A stretch of 64,000 nt of DNA from Nostoc piscinale CENA21 (GCF_001298445.1 NZ_CP012036.1:4204158-4268157), one strand, 5' to 3'; shown: positions 48,620-58,430, counted from the first letter of the stretch. Numbers and translations: made by a program. The notes: generated by a model from the letters alone, not told the origin.

Positions 48620-49618
48620 TCAAGCATGAAAATATTTTTTCTTCACTTTTTTGTAGAGATTTTTAATTCTTAATTGATTTAAGCGTAATTGCGTCAATGT
48701 GGGTATGTTAGATTGATAATGCTGTTTGTGATCAAAAAATTCATTTAATTCCTTTAAAATTACTCGCAGTCTTTGAATAATATTTTCGTAGCGATACTCT
48801 TTCAGTACTTCTTCTGACAAACTTAAACCTGTAGAAGATTGCAGCACTTTCAGAATCTTGGCTACATCATATTCTTTGGAATAATTAGCAATTTTATAAC
48901 TATTAAACCCAGGGTCTAAATAATCAGAAAGCCCACCATTAACGCTAGAAAATACCTGACACCCACAAGCTAAAGCTTCCATCGGTTGCAGTCCAAAGCC
49001 TTCACTGACAGTTTGTTGCGCCCAATATTCCGCCGAATCATAAAGATAAATTTTAGCCTGATTAAATAATCCCGGTAAATCTTCTACATAATAGTCAACT
49101 AAATGCACATTGCATTTTTGTTTTAACGTGGGAATTAGCTCTGTTAATAAATACTCCGAAGACTTTCGCGCCTGAACTAACACATCGATATCTCGTTCTA
49201 AATGTAAATTTTTAAATTCTGGGCTAATTTCATTCGGCAAATAATATATGAGGTTATTCGGCGACTTCTGCCCCCAATAACCTAATGTGTTGCGGCTAAC
49301 AGTAATAATGGGAATCCCTGGAGGTAAATTAAATTTGTAACCAGAACTATGGGCATGATATACGACATTGTACTGCTTGAGTTTGGCAACTAATTTAGCG
49401 ATATCAAATCCCCAACTAATAACAAAGATGGCATTATCTAAATTTGCTTCTCTCAGTAAGTCATCTAAAAACAACTTATCGGCTTCTCGTTGGCGGTAAG
49501 TTACAACTTCCGCACTGCAAATCTGTTGAGCAAGTTTCAAGGTTTTTAATTCTGCCCAGAGACCACCACAGACAAATCTGCCCTGAGTTCCAGGCAATAG
49601 AAAATAAAGCTTTCGCAT
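48620..49618 (-). CDS. Glycosyltransferase, GT-B type
   Basis: The 332-residue protein has a donor-site region ISEGFGLQPMEALACGCQVF-like (read VSEGFGLQPMEALACG, then VNGGLSDYL), with the E-x7-E type spacing of GT4/GT1 enzymes. N-terminal residues read RKLYFLLPGTQGRFVCGGLW. It lies outside the large cluster, so its substrate may be different. The next gene upstream is the DUF6391 protein, 26 bp away on the same strand. Confidence 0.8.
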   Translation of the reverse strand: MRKLYFLLPGTQGRFVCGGLWAELKTLKLAQQICSAEVVTYRQREADKLFLDDLLREANLDNAIFVISWGFDIAKLVAKLKQYNVVYHAHSSGYKFNLPPGIPIITVSRNTLGYWGQKSPNNLIYYLPNEISPEFKNLHLERDIDVLVQARKSSEYLLTELIPTLKQKCNVHLVDYYVEDLPGLFNQAKIYLYDSAEYWAQQTVSEGFGLQPMEALACGCQVFSSVNGGLSDYLDPGFNSYKIANYSKEYDVAKILKVLQSSTGLSLSEEVLKEYRYENIIQRLRVILKELNEFFDHKQHYQSNIPTLTQLRLNQLRIKNLYKKVKKKYFHA

Positions 49619-49644
49619 TATAAATTATAAGTTACGAATTAATT

Positions 49645-50316
49645 TCACTCTCGCCATTTTACCTTGACAAAATGTCCTTGCCGTCCCCAAACATCACGAG
49701 CCACGGTAATATTTTCTACTGCTAGGTTAAACGGAATAGCTGTGGTGAGATAACGCTGGGCTATTGAACCTAAATCTGGGGCGATTTCTGCGGCTGTGGT
49801 GGCGGCTAGTCCTAGACCAATTAATTGTTCAACCGGACGAAAGGGAAGCAACAAATTGACACCGACAGCAAGTCCGGCTGTTAACAACATTGTGACTGAG
49901 AGATTTGTACCACAACGGGGATGTACTGCTAAATCCCACTCACCATGTGTCAGACGATAAAGGGCTTGGCTGACTGCCCGTCGCAAGTTGCTGATATTGA
50001 CTTCACCATAAAGGTAAAATCCTTGATCTGTAGATAAACCACCTAATAATTCGTTATCAAGTTGAACTGTATTGGGTCTCCCTGGAGGAGTATGGACATT
50101 CTTAGTTTCACTCAAAACCCAAACTGTAGCATGTTCTAGGGCGTGAACTTGCCGCAGCATAATAATTTCTTTCAAACCAGGAATAAATGATAGCTGTCTG
50201 ACTAAATCAGCATCTAGGTTAGATTGCGGCGTAGTAAAGTCAAAGTTAAAAAAGTTAAAGGAAGACGAGCCACCTTGAACAGAAGCAGAAGTTTCCATAG
50301 TCACACTGCTCCCCAA
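49645..50316 (-). CDS. DUF6391 protein
   Basis: The 223-residue protein has the conserved LRQVHALEHATVWVLSET motif (HALEHAT) and AVHPRCGTNLSVTMLLTAGL with one hydrophobic segment. This layout is found in cyanobacterial DUF6391 proteins whose function is unknown. A second Met at residue 7 is an alternative start. It may be co-transcribed with the glycosyltransferase. Confidence 0.8.
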   Translation of the reverse strand: MGSSVTMETSASVQGGSSSFNFFNFDFTTPQSNLDADLVRQLSFIPGLKEIIMLRQVHALEHATVWVLSETKNVHTPPGRPNTVQLDNELLGGLSTDQGFYLYGEVNISNLRRAVSQALYRLTHGEWDLAVHPRCGTNLSVTMLLTAGLAVGVNLLLPFRPVEQLIGLGLAATTAAEIAPDLGSIAQRYLTTAIPFNLAVENITVARDVWGRQGHFVKVKWRE

Positions 50317-50674
50317 ACTGATGGAGCAACATAGATTTCTTACAAATGTAACGCTTGCGGCAAAAGATTATTGCTAATTTTTATTGATGACTGGATAAAT
50401 ATCTTTTTAAATATGGTGAAATGTACCGTTGAGCCAGTTTTGTAAAACTGAATCAACGGTAACAATTCTGCACGATAACTAATAACTAAGTAATCTGTTC
50501 TGCCTGATGTTGATGCTAGCGAGAACTAGAGGTTCACGCTGAAATAGATGCGTGAGGAGTAAAACAAGCAGTGAACCATGAAAATGTCGTAGCTGCACAC
50601 CAAATGAAATTTATCGCCAGATTAGACGCGATTTATGGCATCTGCCAAACGCCATTGACCGCATCTGTAGCAAT

Positions 50675-50938
50675 TCATTCGTTTTGGTTAGGCAGAGGAC
50701 AGCAATTCACATCATCCAAACAGACCTTGCCCCACTGTAAAGCCCAGCGCACAAGTGCCACTCGGTTTTCTGTTTGGGTTTTGGTGAGAATATTGCTGAT
50801 GTGGTTATCAACTGTTCGCTTGCTAATTTCCAATTTTGCTGCAATCTCTTGGTTAGTTAAGCCAGCGGCCACTAAGTCGATAATTTGCAGTTCTCTGTCT
50901 GACAGAGTAACAGGGGTCTGGGACTCGCCACCAGCCAT
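50675..50938 (-). CDS. pedR: PedR-like LuxR-type regulator
   Basis: The 87-residue protein is just a LuxR-type helix-turn-helix: LSDRELQIIDLVAAGLTNQE, then ISKRTVDNHISNILTKTQTE. It ends with RWALQWGKVCLDDVNCCPLP, a Cys-containing tail like PedR, the small redox-controlled regulator of photosynthetic genes in Synechocystis. PedR is inactivated through thioredoxin, and the CLDDVNCC cysteines would be the switch. Assignment is from memory of family size and tail. Confidence 0.7.
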   Translation of the reverse strand: MAGGESQTPVTLSDRELQIIDLVAAGLTNQEIAAKLEISKRTVDNHISNILTKTQTENRVALVRWALQWGKVCLDDVNCCPLPNQNE

Positions 50939-51390
50939 GACTGATTATATCCTCCCTTGGTATATGTACTTAATCACTCTCTTTAATTCTAGAAGATTCT
51001 TTTGTTGGTAGGGATTTGAAGTGTTAGCTGTAATACGATTGACAATAATTTTTTTCAAGTTTAACTCAAGGGAAAATTTACATACCACAACTTAAATGTC
51101 ATTTATAATACTTATTCTAAAGATTTTATTAAGCATTAACACTGATAAATAAAAGCTGATATTAAAGCCTACAGATTCAGTAGGAGTAACAAAAAATGCT
51201 ATTGAATTGTATGAAGGACTGGCGACAGAACGACAAGATTATTGTAGATTTTATACTGACCTCACAAGAACTTAAAAGTTAGGGGTCAATAGGAAAAACT
51301 CAGAATTGAGAGTTCTGGGTTCAAGCAGAATAATTCTGATATCAGGATTATTCTTTGCTTCCTCAACCTAAATCGCAAATCTAAAGTGAG
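50939..51390. other. Intergenic region between pedR-like gene and fructokinase
   Basis: This 452-bp gap between divergent genes has AT-rich promoter-like sequence and the inverted repeat at 51327-51354. No gene is seen. Confidence 0.5.
51327..51354. repeat. 28-bp near-perfect palindrome upstream of fructokinase
   Basis: The arms AGAATAATTCTGAT and ATCAGGATTATTCT match at 13 of 14 positions with no spacer. It ends 36 bp before the fructokinase start, so it could be an operator or leader hairpin. Confidence 0.65.
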
Positions 51391-52368
51391 ATGAGCAATC
51401 CCCGTGTTTTGTGTCTTGGTGAAATTCTGTTCGATTGTTTAGCCGATCAATTGGGGCTAAAACTGGAGGAGGTACAGTCTTGGACTCCTTACCCTGGAGG
51501 AGCGCCAGCTAATGTGGCCTGTGCGTTGGTGAAACTCGGAACTTCCGCCGGATTTGTTGGCGCTGTAGGTGAAGATGAACCGGGGAATGAGCTGGTTCAG
51601 TTACTCCAGGAAATTGGGGTAGAGATAACGGGTGTACAACGTCATCCGACTGCACCAACGCGACAGGTGTATGTAGTGCGAGATTTGGCGGGCGATCGCA
51701 ATTTCGCTGGCTTCGGTCAGTATGATACATCTGAATTTGCCGACACCCGTCTACAAGCCCAGCAATTACCCACTGCGCTGTTTCAAGAGGCAGATTTTCT
51801 GGTTTTGGGTACTTTAGAATTAGCCTATCCTGACAGCGAACAGGCAGTTTATCGCGCTTTAGATTTGGCAGAACAATTTGACCTGAAGATTGTGCTAGAT
51901 GTCAACTGGCGACCAGTATTTTGGCAAGACCAAAATATCGCGCGGCAAAAAATTCAAGATACATTTAAGCGGATTGACTTTCTCAAACTCTCCAAAGAGG
52001 AAGCAGAATGGCTTTTTGATACCGCCGATGCGGGAGCCATTACTTACCGTTTAGATTCTGTGGAAGGAGTGCTGATAACTGACGGTGATAAAGGTTGCGC
52101 CTATTGCTTAAGTGGTAACGAAGGAATATTACCTTCTTTTCCGGTGAAAGTAGCTGACACCACTGGCGCGGGAGATAGCTTTTTGGCGGGATTTATCCAC
52201 CAATTAAGTCAGCACGGGATCAAAAAATTGGCAGATGCAGACACAGCAAAACGCATTGTTACTTATGCTAGTGCTGTGGGAGCATTAACTACGATTAAAC
52301 CAGGTGCGATCGCTTCTCAACCAACAGCCGCAGAAGTCGAGGCTTTTCTGGCTACCCATCAACTTTAA
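51391..52368 (+). CDS. PfkB-family carbohydrate kinase, probable fructokinase
   Basis: The 325-residue protein has the PfkB signatures: N-terminal YPGGAPANVACALVKLG and C-terminal VADTTGAGDSFLAGFIH, where Asp in GAGD is the catalytic base. The start SNPRVLCLGEILFDCLADQ is usual for cyanobacterial fructokinases. It would phosphorylate fructose from sucrose breakdown. Sugar specificity is inferred. Confidence 0.88.
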   Translation: MSNPRVLCLGEILFDCLADQLGLKLEEVQSWTPYPGGAPANVACALVKLGTSAGFVGAVGEDEPGNELVQLLQEIGVEITGVQRHPTAPTRQVYVVRDLAGDRNFAGFGQYDTSEFADTRLQAQQLPTALFQEADFLVLGTLELAYPDSEQAVYRALDLAEQFDLKIVLDVNWRPVFWQDQNIARQKIQDTFKRIDFLKLSKEEAEWLFDTADAGAITYRLDSVEGVLITDGDKGCAYCLSGNEGILPSFPVKVADTTGAGDSFLAGFIHQLSQHGIKKLADADTAKRIVTYASAVGALTTIKPGAIASQPTAAEVEAFLATHQL

Positions 52369-52503
52369 CAAGACTGTTGTCTGTTGAGAATGGGTGTAAG
52401 GGTGTAGGGGTATATGGGTATATATCTCCAAAACCCTTACACCCCATACCCTTTCACCCCGATACCATTTTTCACAGATAATCTTGGTGCGTAAGTTCTA
52501 AAT

Positions 52504-53230
52504 TTAAATGATGAGTTTTGCCAAACCTAAATAACGGATACCTCCGGGAGAAATATCAAACCGACAAGGTAATACTTCTAAACCAAGAGCGATCGCTTGC
52601 CGCAATAACTGGCCATATATTGGATCTGTAGTATCACCAGGGGCAAACTCTGTACAATCACCCCGGTTGATAAAGTACAACATCACAGCCCGATTTGTCG
52701 GTAGCAGCGCCATTAATTCGCGCAGGTGTTTTTGTCCTCTGGTGGTTTCTGTATCAGGAAATAATGCTAAGGTTCCTTGCGCCCAAGTTGTATTTTTAAC
52801 TTCTAAATATATCGGGCGTTCTGCATCACTACCTGTTAACAAAAAATCCACACGACTTTTTTTTATCTACGCCATAAACCACTTCACCTTTGATTTGGCT
52901 GTAGTTACCTAATTCGGGAAATAAGTATTTTGCTAAAGCTAGTTTGACGATGCGATTAGGTAAAGCTGTATTGACACCTACCCAAGTTGGTTCATTATCG
53001 TGTACTTGAATGAGTTCTAGGGTGTAAGCCAGTTTACGGTTAGGGTTATCACTGAGAGATAATTGCACCAAACTACCAAGAGTAGAAACTCCAGTCATCG
53101 GCCCTGTGTTGGGACAATGTGCTGTGACGATTTGACCATCAGCAAGCTGCACATCAGCAAAAAACCGTTTGTAGCGTTTGAGTAAAACACCAGGGTAGAG
53201 CGTCGGGTAACGATAAAGCCAATCTAGCAT
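52504..53230 (-). pseudogene. sfsA: SfsA family protein, frameshifted
   Basis: The N-terminal part (52829-53230) has YPTLYPGVLLKRYKRFFADV and VTAHCPNTGPMTG; the C-terminal part (52504-52851) has IYLEVKNTTWAQGTLALFPD and RGQKHLRELMAL. These are the OB-fold and PD-(D/E)XK-like halves of SfsA, a DNA-binding, sugar-fermentation-stimulation protein of unclear role. The frame breaks at T8 (52857-52864), and one base fewer gives VDKKSRVDFLLTGSDAE and the usual length of about 240 residues. Confidence 0.88.
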
Positions 53231-53437
53231 TATTTTGCAAAGCCAACCTTGAAGAAGAATTCAGAAGTCAGAATCAAGAGCGTCGGGTATTCATTGTTTT
53301 GATAAATGCACAAAGAATCATATCGTGTCTGGTCTCAAGGTTGGGAAAATAAAAATCTACATATTACATTTTTTTACAAATTTATACTGAATAATTCTCA
53401 GAGGGAAGTATCAATTTAATGGCTTCTTGAGGGATAT

Positions 53438-53822
53438 ATGACTATAAATGTGGAATCGCCGCTACATTGTTCACTGGTTTTAGATATTAAAGATACTTCG
53501 ATACAAGTATATTTACGAGCAATGGAAAATTTATTGGTAGTAGTTCAAGATTTATCCCTCGCCCATACTTTAGAGCGCGTTATTGAAATTGTGAGAGCAG
53601 CGGCGCGGCAAATCACTGGGTCTGATGGAGCTAGTTTTATTTTACGAGACAATGGTTATTGCTATTACGTTGATGAGGATGCGATCGCTCCTTTTGGGTT
53701 TTCAAGCTTATGATCCTCATCAACCCATTCCTTTAGACCAACTCATCACCCTTGCAGATATGAAAATGTATGAGTGCAAGCGGTTCAAAAAACTCGGAAA
53801 AAGTACAGGAACTCTTGAATAA
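53438..53822 (+). pseudogene. GAF/GGDEF protein remnant with internal deletion
   Basis: The first part is the start of a GAF domain (LVVVQDLSLAHTLERVIEIV, then GSDGASFILRDNGYCYYVDE and DAIAP). It breaks off after about residue 87 and passes directly into what looks like the C-terminal end of a GGDEF diguanylate cyclase (GFQAYDPHQPIPLDQLITLA, then DMKMYECKRFKK). The join is close to a HIP1 octamer (53680-53690). Everything between the GAF start and the GGDEF end is missing, so it is a dead gene. Confidence 0.75.
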
Positions 53823-53841
53823 ACTTTCCCACCCACCTGTA

Positions 53842-55305
53842 CTAATTAATCAAATTTTCTAATGCTGTTTGCAAGTCTTTGGTTAAATTACTGGCTGCTT
53901 GTCTGGCTGCGTGACGGTTATTTTGGGACTTTTCCCAGCGTTCGGTAACAGAAATTGGTTCACCTACAGTAATTTTTACTTGGCGTAAACCTAAACGCGG
54001 TCTTCCTGGCAGTGTGGAATTTTGAATGCGCGTCAGCATATCATACATTAATAATGCAGTCTCAGCGAAGCGATCGCTACTCGGTTCTTCTTTAAGATAG
54101 TTTTCGGTAATGGCGACAAAACTTTCTACTATCCTCATGTGCTGCATTCGTAAGTCGGCTTCTTCGGCAATCCAATCAGCTAGTCCGCGTTTCAAGGGTG
54201 GTAGGCTATTAATATCAGGAATGTCGTCTCGATAAATATAATTCCAACCAGCTTCTTCTAAACGCCGACATCTATCAATAAAGTTTCCCTGGGCGGGAAC
54301 ATCAAAATATTGTTCGGCAATTTTTAAGCCAGTATCTAATAAACGATGCAGTCGAGTAATAAATGGTTGATTTGGAATTTGGGGTAAATCTTGATGATAA
54401 AAGCGGCGATAAAATTCTTCCATTTCGGTGATGAGATGTTCACCCAAGCGACAAATGCGTTCATGATAAATTTCACCTGGGTTATCAATTTGTGAGGGCG
54501 AAATTGACTGGACTGTTAAACCGCTATCTGCCTCTAATTTACTTAATAACCAGTTTATTTTTGCCCAAGGTGGCTGGACGTAACGATACTGTATGGCAAC
54601 TGGTACTATAAATACTGTTTCAGGGCGATCGCTTTTTTGCAAGTCTTCCACACACCAAAAACCTAATTGCGCTACACCTGGTTCTAAAGGACTAACAATG
54701 CCACTATGACCATTAGTACCACCTTCCGGGGCAACGGCGATCGGTATTTTCCCATTCGCAAATAAATCTCGCGCTGTTTGAATAGCCAGCTTGTCAACTC
54801 GTCTCCCCCGCCGCACAGGAACACCACCCACACGGGAAAATAACCAACCCAGCCAGTTTCCCGCCCATAAAGTCATTCCTCGTTCATAAATAAAGTGACT
54901 ATGAATCGGTTCTTGTAAGTTAATCTGATGCTGACGTGCTGCTTTGGGAACCAGGCGTGACAGCAGATACAACATACACAAGGGATCTTCGACTTCTGGG
55001 TGACGAAATGCTATCAAAAAGCGGATTTTGCCGGCTTGGAATTGTTGATAAAGTTCCGCTAATATCTCTGCATTCTCCGCTTCGATTTTAACCACACCCG
55101 CCGTTAACCAAGGTCGAGTGCGAAACCGCAGGATAAATGGCAAGCACCACCGCATCATCTGGAGTATTAGCGGGTTAAAATTTTGGGGAATAAATTTTAA
55201 TGGTGGTTGAGTGGAGTGGATTGATTTAGGCAAGCTGTTCTCCAGATGATGTTTTTTGCGATTGTACAATATGAACTTTAGGTTATGCTTTGGGCGATCG
55301 CACAA
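53842..55305 (-). CDS. Lysophospholipid-type acyltransferase (PlsC-like)
   Basis: The 487-residue protein has the PlsC acyltransferase motifs: HPEVED (H-x4-D, in FRHPEVEDPLCML), GGVPVRRGRR and VAPEGGTNGHSGIVSPLEPG (PEGT-like). These catalyse acyl transfer to glycerolipid. It is longer than usual PlsC (240 residues), with an added helical C-terminal half. The start at 55305 has no good ribosome site; a later Met (about residue 50, LQMMRWCLPF) is possible. It diverges from the methyltransferase gene 50 bp away. Confidence 0.82.
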   Translation of the reverse strand: MCDRPKHNLKFILYNRKKHHLENSLPKSIHSTQPPLKFIPQNFNPLILQMMRWCLPFILRFRTRPWLTAGVVKIEAENAEILAELYQQFQAGKIRFLIAFRHPEVEDPLCMLYLLSRLVPKAARQHQINLQEPIHSHFIYERGMTLWAGNWLGWLFSRVGGVPVRRGRRVDKLAIQTARDLFANGKIPIAVAPEGGTNGHSGIVSPLEPGVAQLGFWCVEDLQKSDRPETVFIVPVAIQYRYVQPPWAKINWLLSKLEADSGLTVQSISPSQIDNPGEIYHERICRLGEHLITEMEEFYRRFYHQDLPQIPNQPFITRLHRLLDTGLKIAEQYFDVPAQGNFIDRCRRLEEAGWNYIYRDDIPDINSLPPLKRGLADWIAEEADLRMQHMRIVESFVAITENYLKEEPSSDRFAETALLMYDMLTRIQNSTLPGRPRLGLRQVKITVGEPISVTERWEKSQNNRHAARQAASNLTKDLQTALENLIN

Positions 55306-55355
55306 ATCTTTACCAACCCCAACCCAGAACTCACACTCAACAGCCGTGAAGCCTT

Positions 55356-56075
55356 ATGTCTAAAAAACCGTCTCCCAGTTTTCCCTTTAATAACAGTCCC
55401 CACTCAGATAAATGGCAGGAAAGAACTAACCAAGTAGCTTATCGCTTCAACCGCCAATATCAAAATCAAACTTTTGAATTACCCCCAGAGGTACAAGATT
55501 TGCCAATATATCAAGAATGGCAAGCGGGTATTTTAGCCGGGAGGGCTGTTTCGCCGTTTTGGGAAATTGCTCAACCCCAGAAAAATCAACATTGTTTAGA
55601 TATTGGTTGCGGAGTCAGTTTTTTGATTTATCCTTGGCGTGATTGGCAAGCATTTTTCTATGGTCAAGAAATTAGTAGCATCGCGCGAGATACACTTAAT
55701 TCTCGTGGTTCTCAGCTAAACTCTAAACTCTTCAAAGGTGTAGAGTTAGGTGGAGCGCACCGTTTAAATTATGCTTTAAATCAGTTTGATTTAGCGATCG
55801 CCACCGGCTTTAGTTGCTATTATCCCCTGGAATACTGGAATATTGTTTTAGGAGAAGTCCAACGAGTTTTAAAATCTGGCGGACATTTTGTTTTTGATGT
55901 CCTCAACCCCCAACAACCTCTAGCCGAAGATTGGGCGGTGTTAGAAACTTATTTAGGTGCAGAAGTATTTTTAGAACCTCTAGCCGAGTGGGAAAAAATC
56001 ATCAAAGCCGCCGGTGGTAAATTAGTTGCACAGCAATCAGGCGAATTATTTGAATTATATAAAGTAAGGTTTTGA
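55356..56075 (+). CDS. Class I SAM-dependent methyltransferase
   Basis: The 239-residue protein has motif I CLDIGCGVSFLIYPW (about 85-99), GQEISSIARDTL (motif II) and FDLAIATGFSCYYPLEYW, then GEVQRVLKSGGHFVFDVLN. The fold is a small-molecule methyltransferase. The N-terminus (DKWQERTNQVAYRFNRQY) is helical. No substrate can be proposed from sequence or neighbours. Confidence 0.82.
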   Translation: MSKKPSPSFPFNNSPHSDKWQERTNQVAYRFNRQYQNQTFELPPEVQDLPIYQEWQAGILAGRAVSPFWEIAQPQKNQHCLDIGCGVSFLIYPWRDWQAFFYGQEISSIARDTLNSRGSQLNSKLFKGVELGGAHRLNYALNQFDLAIATGFSCYYPLEYWNIVLGEVQRVLKSGGHFVFDVLNPQQPLAEDWAVLETYLGAEVFLEPLAEWEKIIKAAGGKLVAQQSGELFELYKVRF

Positions 56076-56149
56076 AGTACTGAGTCACCGAAGTTTGCTC
56101 AACGCGGGGAACCCGCGCACGCAACTTCTCGCTGAGTGCTGAGTGAAGG

Positions 56150-56224
56150 TGGACAAGGTAGAAGTCTTGCTTCCTTGTCCCCCTTGTCTCCCTTGTCTCC
56201 CTCGTCCCTCTTCCCTCGTCCCTT
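56150..56224. repeat. Low-complexity CTTGTCTCCC repeat
   Basis: The stretch contains imperfect tandem units of CTTGTCCCC/CTTGTCTCC/CTCGTCCC, pyrimidine rich on the plus strand. A similar stretch is at 31790-31835. This is a common intergenic repeat in Nostocales. Confidence 0.75.
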
Positions 56225-56225
56225 C

Positions 56226-56876
56226 CTACAACTTCCAGCTTATCAACTTAGCATACACATAAGCGATCGCTTCACTAATAACTACCCGCACACCTTCGCT
56301 AGAACTCCACCATTTTTGCGGATCATAGTTTTTAGTTTTAGCCGAGATAATTCCGACTTGAATTTTGGGAGCAAATATATTTCTAAATATCAACCAACTT
56401 CTTCGCCCATGAGCATCAATTGTCAACAAATTAATTGACTCAATTGGTAAATTTTTTTCTGATATATATTGCAATAATGCCGCCGCAGAAGCATTAGTTC
56501 TATCTTTAGCTACACTCGGCGTAGGTACAATAATCAATTTATCTTGCGGAACACCCAATTTAGCCAATGTCAAAGCTGCAATTTCGGCAAAATTCTGATA
56601 TTCCGCCAGATAAAATCCTTGTTCTACTTTTGAGCCAATAGTAATAATTTGGCGATAGGAACCAGTTTGAAATTCTCCGGCTGCTTGTTCTAAAGCATAA
56701 TCACATATCCAGCCATCAATAACGAGTGTATCTGCTGATTTAATGGGGGAAGTTACAGCGAGAAATGAGTGTACATTCCGAATTACAAAGAATAAATTAC
56801 TAGCCAAAATAGCCAGACATAACGCCCATCCCTGCGCCGTAAGAGTCCAAATTTCTTGACGTTTGATTAACCACAT
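56226..56876 (-). CDS. YdcF/ElyC-like protein (DUF218 family)
   Basis: The 216-residue protein has one N-terminal membrane anchor (GWALCLAILASNLFFVI) and an ADTLVIDGWICDYALEQAAG start to the DUF218-type domain, with RTNASAAALLQYI and a C-terminal conserved block. DUF218 proteins act at the membrane; ElyC takes part in envelope carrier or cell-wall homeostasis. Its start overlaps the stop of the DUF2301 gene by one base, so translation is coupled. Confidence 0.75.
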   Translation of the reverse strand: MWLIKRQEIWTLTAQGWALCLAILASNLFFVIRNVHSFLAVTSPIKSADTLVIDGWICDYALEQAAGEFQTGSYRQIITIGSKVEQGFYLAEYQNFAEIAALTLAKLGVPQDKLIIVPTPSVAKDRTNASAAALLQYISEKNLPIESINLLTIDAHGRRSWLIFRNIFAPKIQVGIISAKTKNYDPQKWWSSSEGVRVVISEAIAYVYAKLISWKL

Positions 56877-57532
56877 TAAACCTTAGCTGAACGTTGGGCT
56901 TTTAAATAAGCAAATACAGATTTATCACCAATATCGGCGGGAATTGCTTGTACAGTTTTTCGCAAAGCAAATACTAAAAATAAAGTTGCCCAAATTCCTA
57001 ACAAAATTTGTTCTACTTGAACTGGTAAAATTCCGACTAAATGTCCTAATAAAAGCAAGGGAACTGTGAAAGTTAAAACCTTTGTTTCCAGACGATTAAA
57101 GCAAAATGCTTCTTTAAAATAAATGCCTGTTAAGGCTGCGAAAGTAAAACCTACACCTAAAATAGTGAATGGGTTCGTGTAGATAGTCAATGCAAAAGGT
57201 TGACTGTCAAAATGAGCAAAAATAAACGCAGAAATACTCCCAATTAACCAAAAAACTTGTAAAACTCGGTGCAAAGAAGCCATGTAAATATGAATAGTCA
57301 ACAAACTCACACCGAGAGCTAAACTAAAGCAGGTATATAAAGGGGTAATTGCTTGGATGGTAGTGGGGTTATTGTAAAACAATGCCAAAACAGTCCCCGC
57401 AGCAAAGCTGAGTGCCGCTACCATTAACGCAGTACGATAGATAATTACACCAGTGCGATCGCTTTGATCAATGGTAAATTCACCAAACTGGCCTTGATAA
57501 ACTGGTGATGGAGATACAGTTTGAGTAGTCAT
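56876..57532 (-). CDS. DUF2301 integral membrane protein
   Basis: The 218-residue protein begins SPVYQGQFGEFTIDQSDRTG and has about seven hydrophobic segments (for example ALMVAALSFAAGTVLALFY). It is a member of the DUF2301 family found in cyanobacteria; function unknown. It overlaps the YdcF/ElyC-like gene (TAATG arrangement), which suggests a joint envelope role. Confidence 0.85.
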   Translation of the reverse strand: MTTQTVSPSPVYQGQFGEFTIDQSDRTGVIIYRTALMVAALSFAAGTVLALFYNNPTTIQAITPLYTCFSLALGVSLLTIHIYMASLHRVLQVFWLIGSISAFIFAHFDSQPFALTIYTNPFTILGVGFTFAALTGIYFKEAFCFNRLETKVLTFTVPLLLLGHLVGILPVQVEQILLGIWATLFLVFALRKTVQAIPADIGDKSVFAYLKAQRSAKV

Positions 57533-57573
57533 AGAAAAACAGTGATAAGTTAGCAGTAATCTCAGTTTCTAGT

Positions 57574-58377
57574 CTAATAATTAATCACCTCTAAAGTATC
57601 TTGGTAGTTAATCTGCAACTGTGAATGTGCATTTCCGCCATTGATAGCGATTTCTACCCAGCCATGACTACCAACTAAGGCGACAGCTTCCCCAACTTCG
57701 CCATTACTGTAAGTTTCACATCCTGGTATTGTCAACCCCGCAATCTCCACGTACCAAGTTTTACCTTCCACGCAACTTTGAGGAATATTGCTGATTAAAT
57801 TGCCAAAATGATCTATATATTGAATATTTCCCAACACACCACGGCTAGTTGTTTGACATTTGCCCATCCCTATCTGTAACAAAGTTGTGGGATTAATTTC
57901 TTTTCCCAGATATTTCAAGGGAACACCACTAGCCAGGTTAGCTCCTACAGGTGCAAAAATATCTCTACCGTGAAAAGTGCGGCTAGGTTGGGGAGTTAAC
58001 CAGTAGTCTGGGTTTGTAAGTTCCACGGCTGCCACTGCGGGAGTTTGACTGAGTACACCGCTAAATATGCCATTATCGGGGCCGACTAAAAACCCACCAG
58101 CAAATTCTACTGCGATCGCCCTCCGGTTTCCACCCACTCCCGGATCTACCACTGCTATATGTACTGTTCCATCAGGAAAGTAGGGATAAGCATTCATCAA
58201 GCAAAATCTAGCAGCAACAATATTTTGTGGCGGAATTTGGTGCGTTAAGTCTATAACCCTGATTTCTGGGTTAATTTGAGCAATTATACCTTTCATCACT
58301 CCGACATAAACATCGCGATCGCCAAAATCGCTAAGTAAAGTCAAGAGCGATCGGGTACTTATTGCTTTGTCTGCCAT
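57574..58377 (-). CDS. SAM hydroxide adenosyltransferase (DUF62 family)
   Basis: The 267-residue protein has LLTLLSDFGDRDVYVGVMKG, VHIAVVDPGVGGNRRAIAVE and YFPDGTVHI, hallmarks of the DUF62 family that hydrolyses S-adenosylmethionine to adenosine and methionine; halogenase relatives use the same fold. The C-terminal part HFGNLISNIPQ is typical. It lies 112 bp from the divergent PirA-like ORF. Confidence 0.92.
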   Translation of the reverse strand: MADKAISTRSLLTLLSDFGDRDVYVGVMKGIIAQINPEIRVIDLTHQIPPQNIVAARFCLMNAYPYFPDGTVHIAVVDPGVGGNRRAIAVEFAGGFLVGPDNGIFSGVLSQTPAVAAVELTNPDYWLTPQPSRTFHGRDIFAPVGANLASGVPLKYLGKEINPTTLLQIGMGKCQTTSRGVLGNIQYIDHFGNLISNIPQSCVEGKTWYVEIAGLTIPGCETYSNGEVGEAVALVGSHGWVEIAINGGNAHSQLQINYQDTLEVINY

Positions 58378-58416
58378 AAACTTACAATATTCACATATAT
58401 TAAGATATTAATTTCT

Positions 58417-58430
58417 GTAGCAACAGCTAC
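58417..58430. promoter_or_regulatory. Perfect NtcA-type site (GTA-N8-TAC)
   Basis: GTAGCAACAGCTAC matches the NtcA consensus exactly. A TATATT -10-like box begins 11 nt further at 58442-58447, so a bound NtcA would cover the -35 region and act as a repressor for the PirA-like gene. NtcA is the global nitrogen regulator of cyanobacteria, and it represses rather than activates when its site overlaps the core promoter. Confidence 0.7.

Noticed and set aside
50571..51011. Plus-strand ORF of 146 codons opposite the pedR-like gene
   Set aside because: It is the antisense shadow of a clear LuxR-type helix-turn-helix gene.
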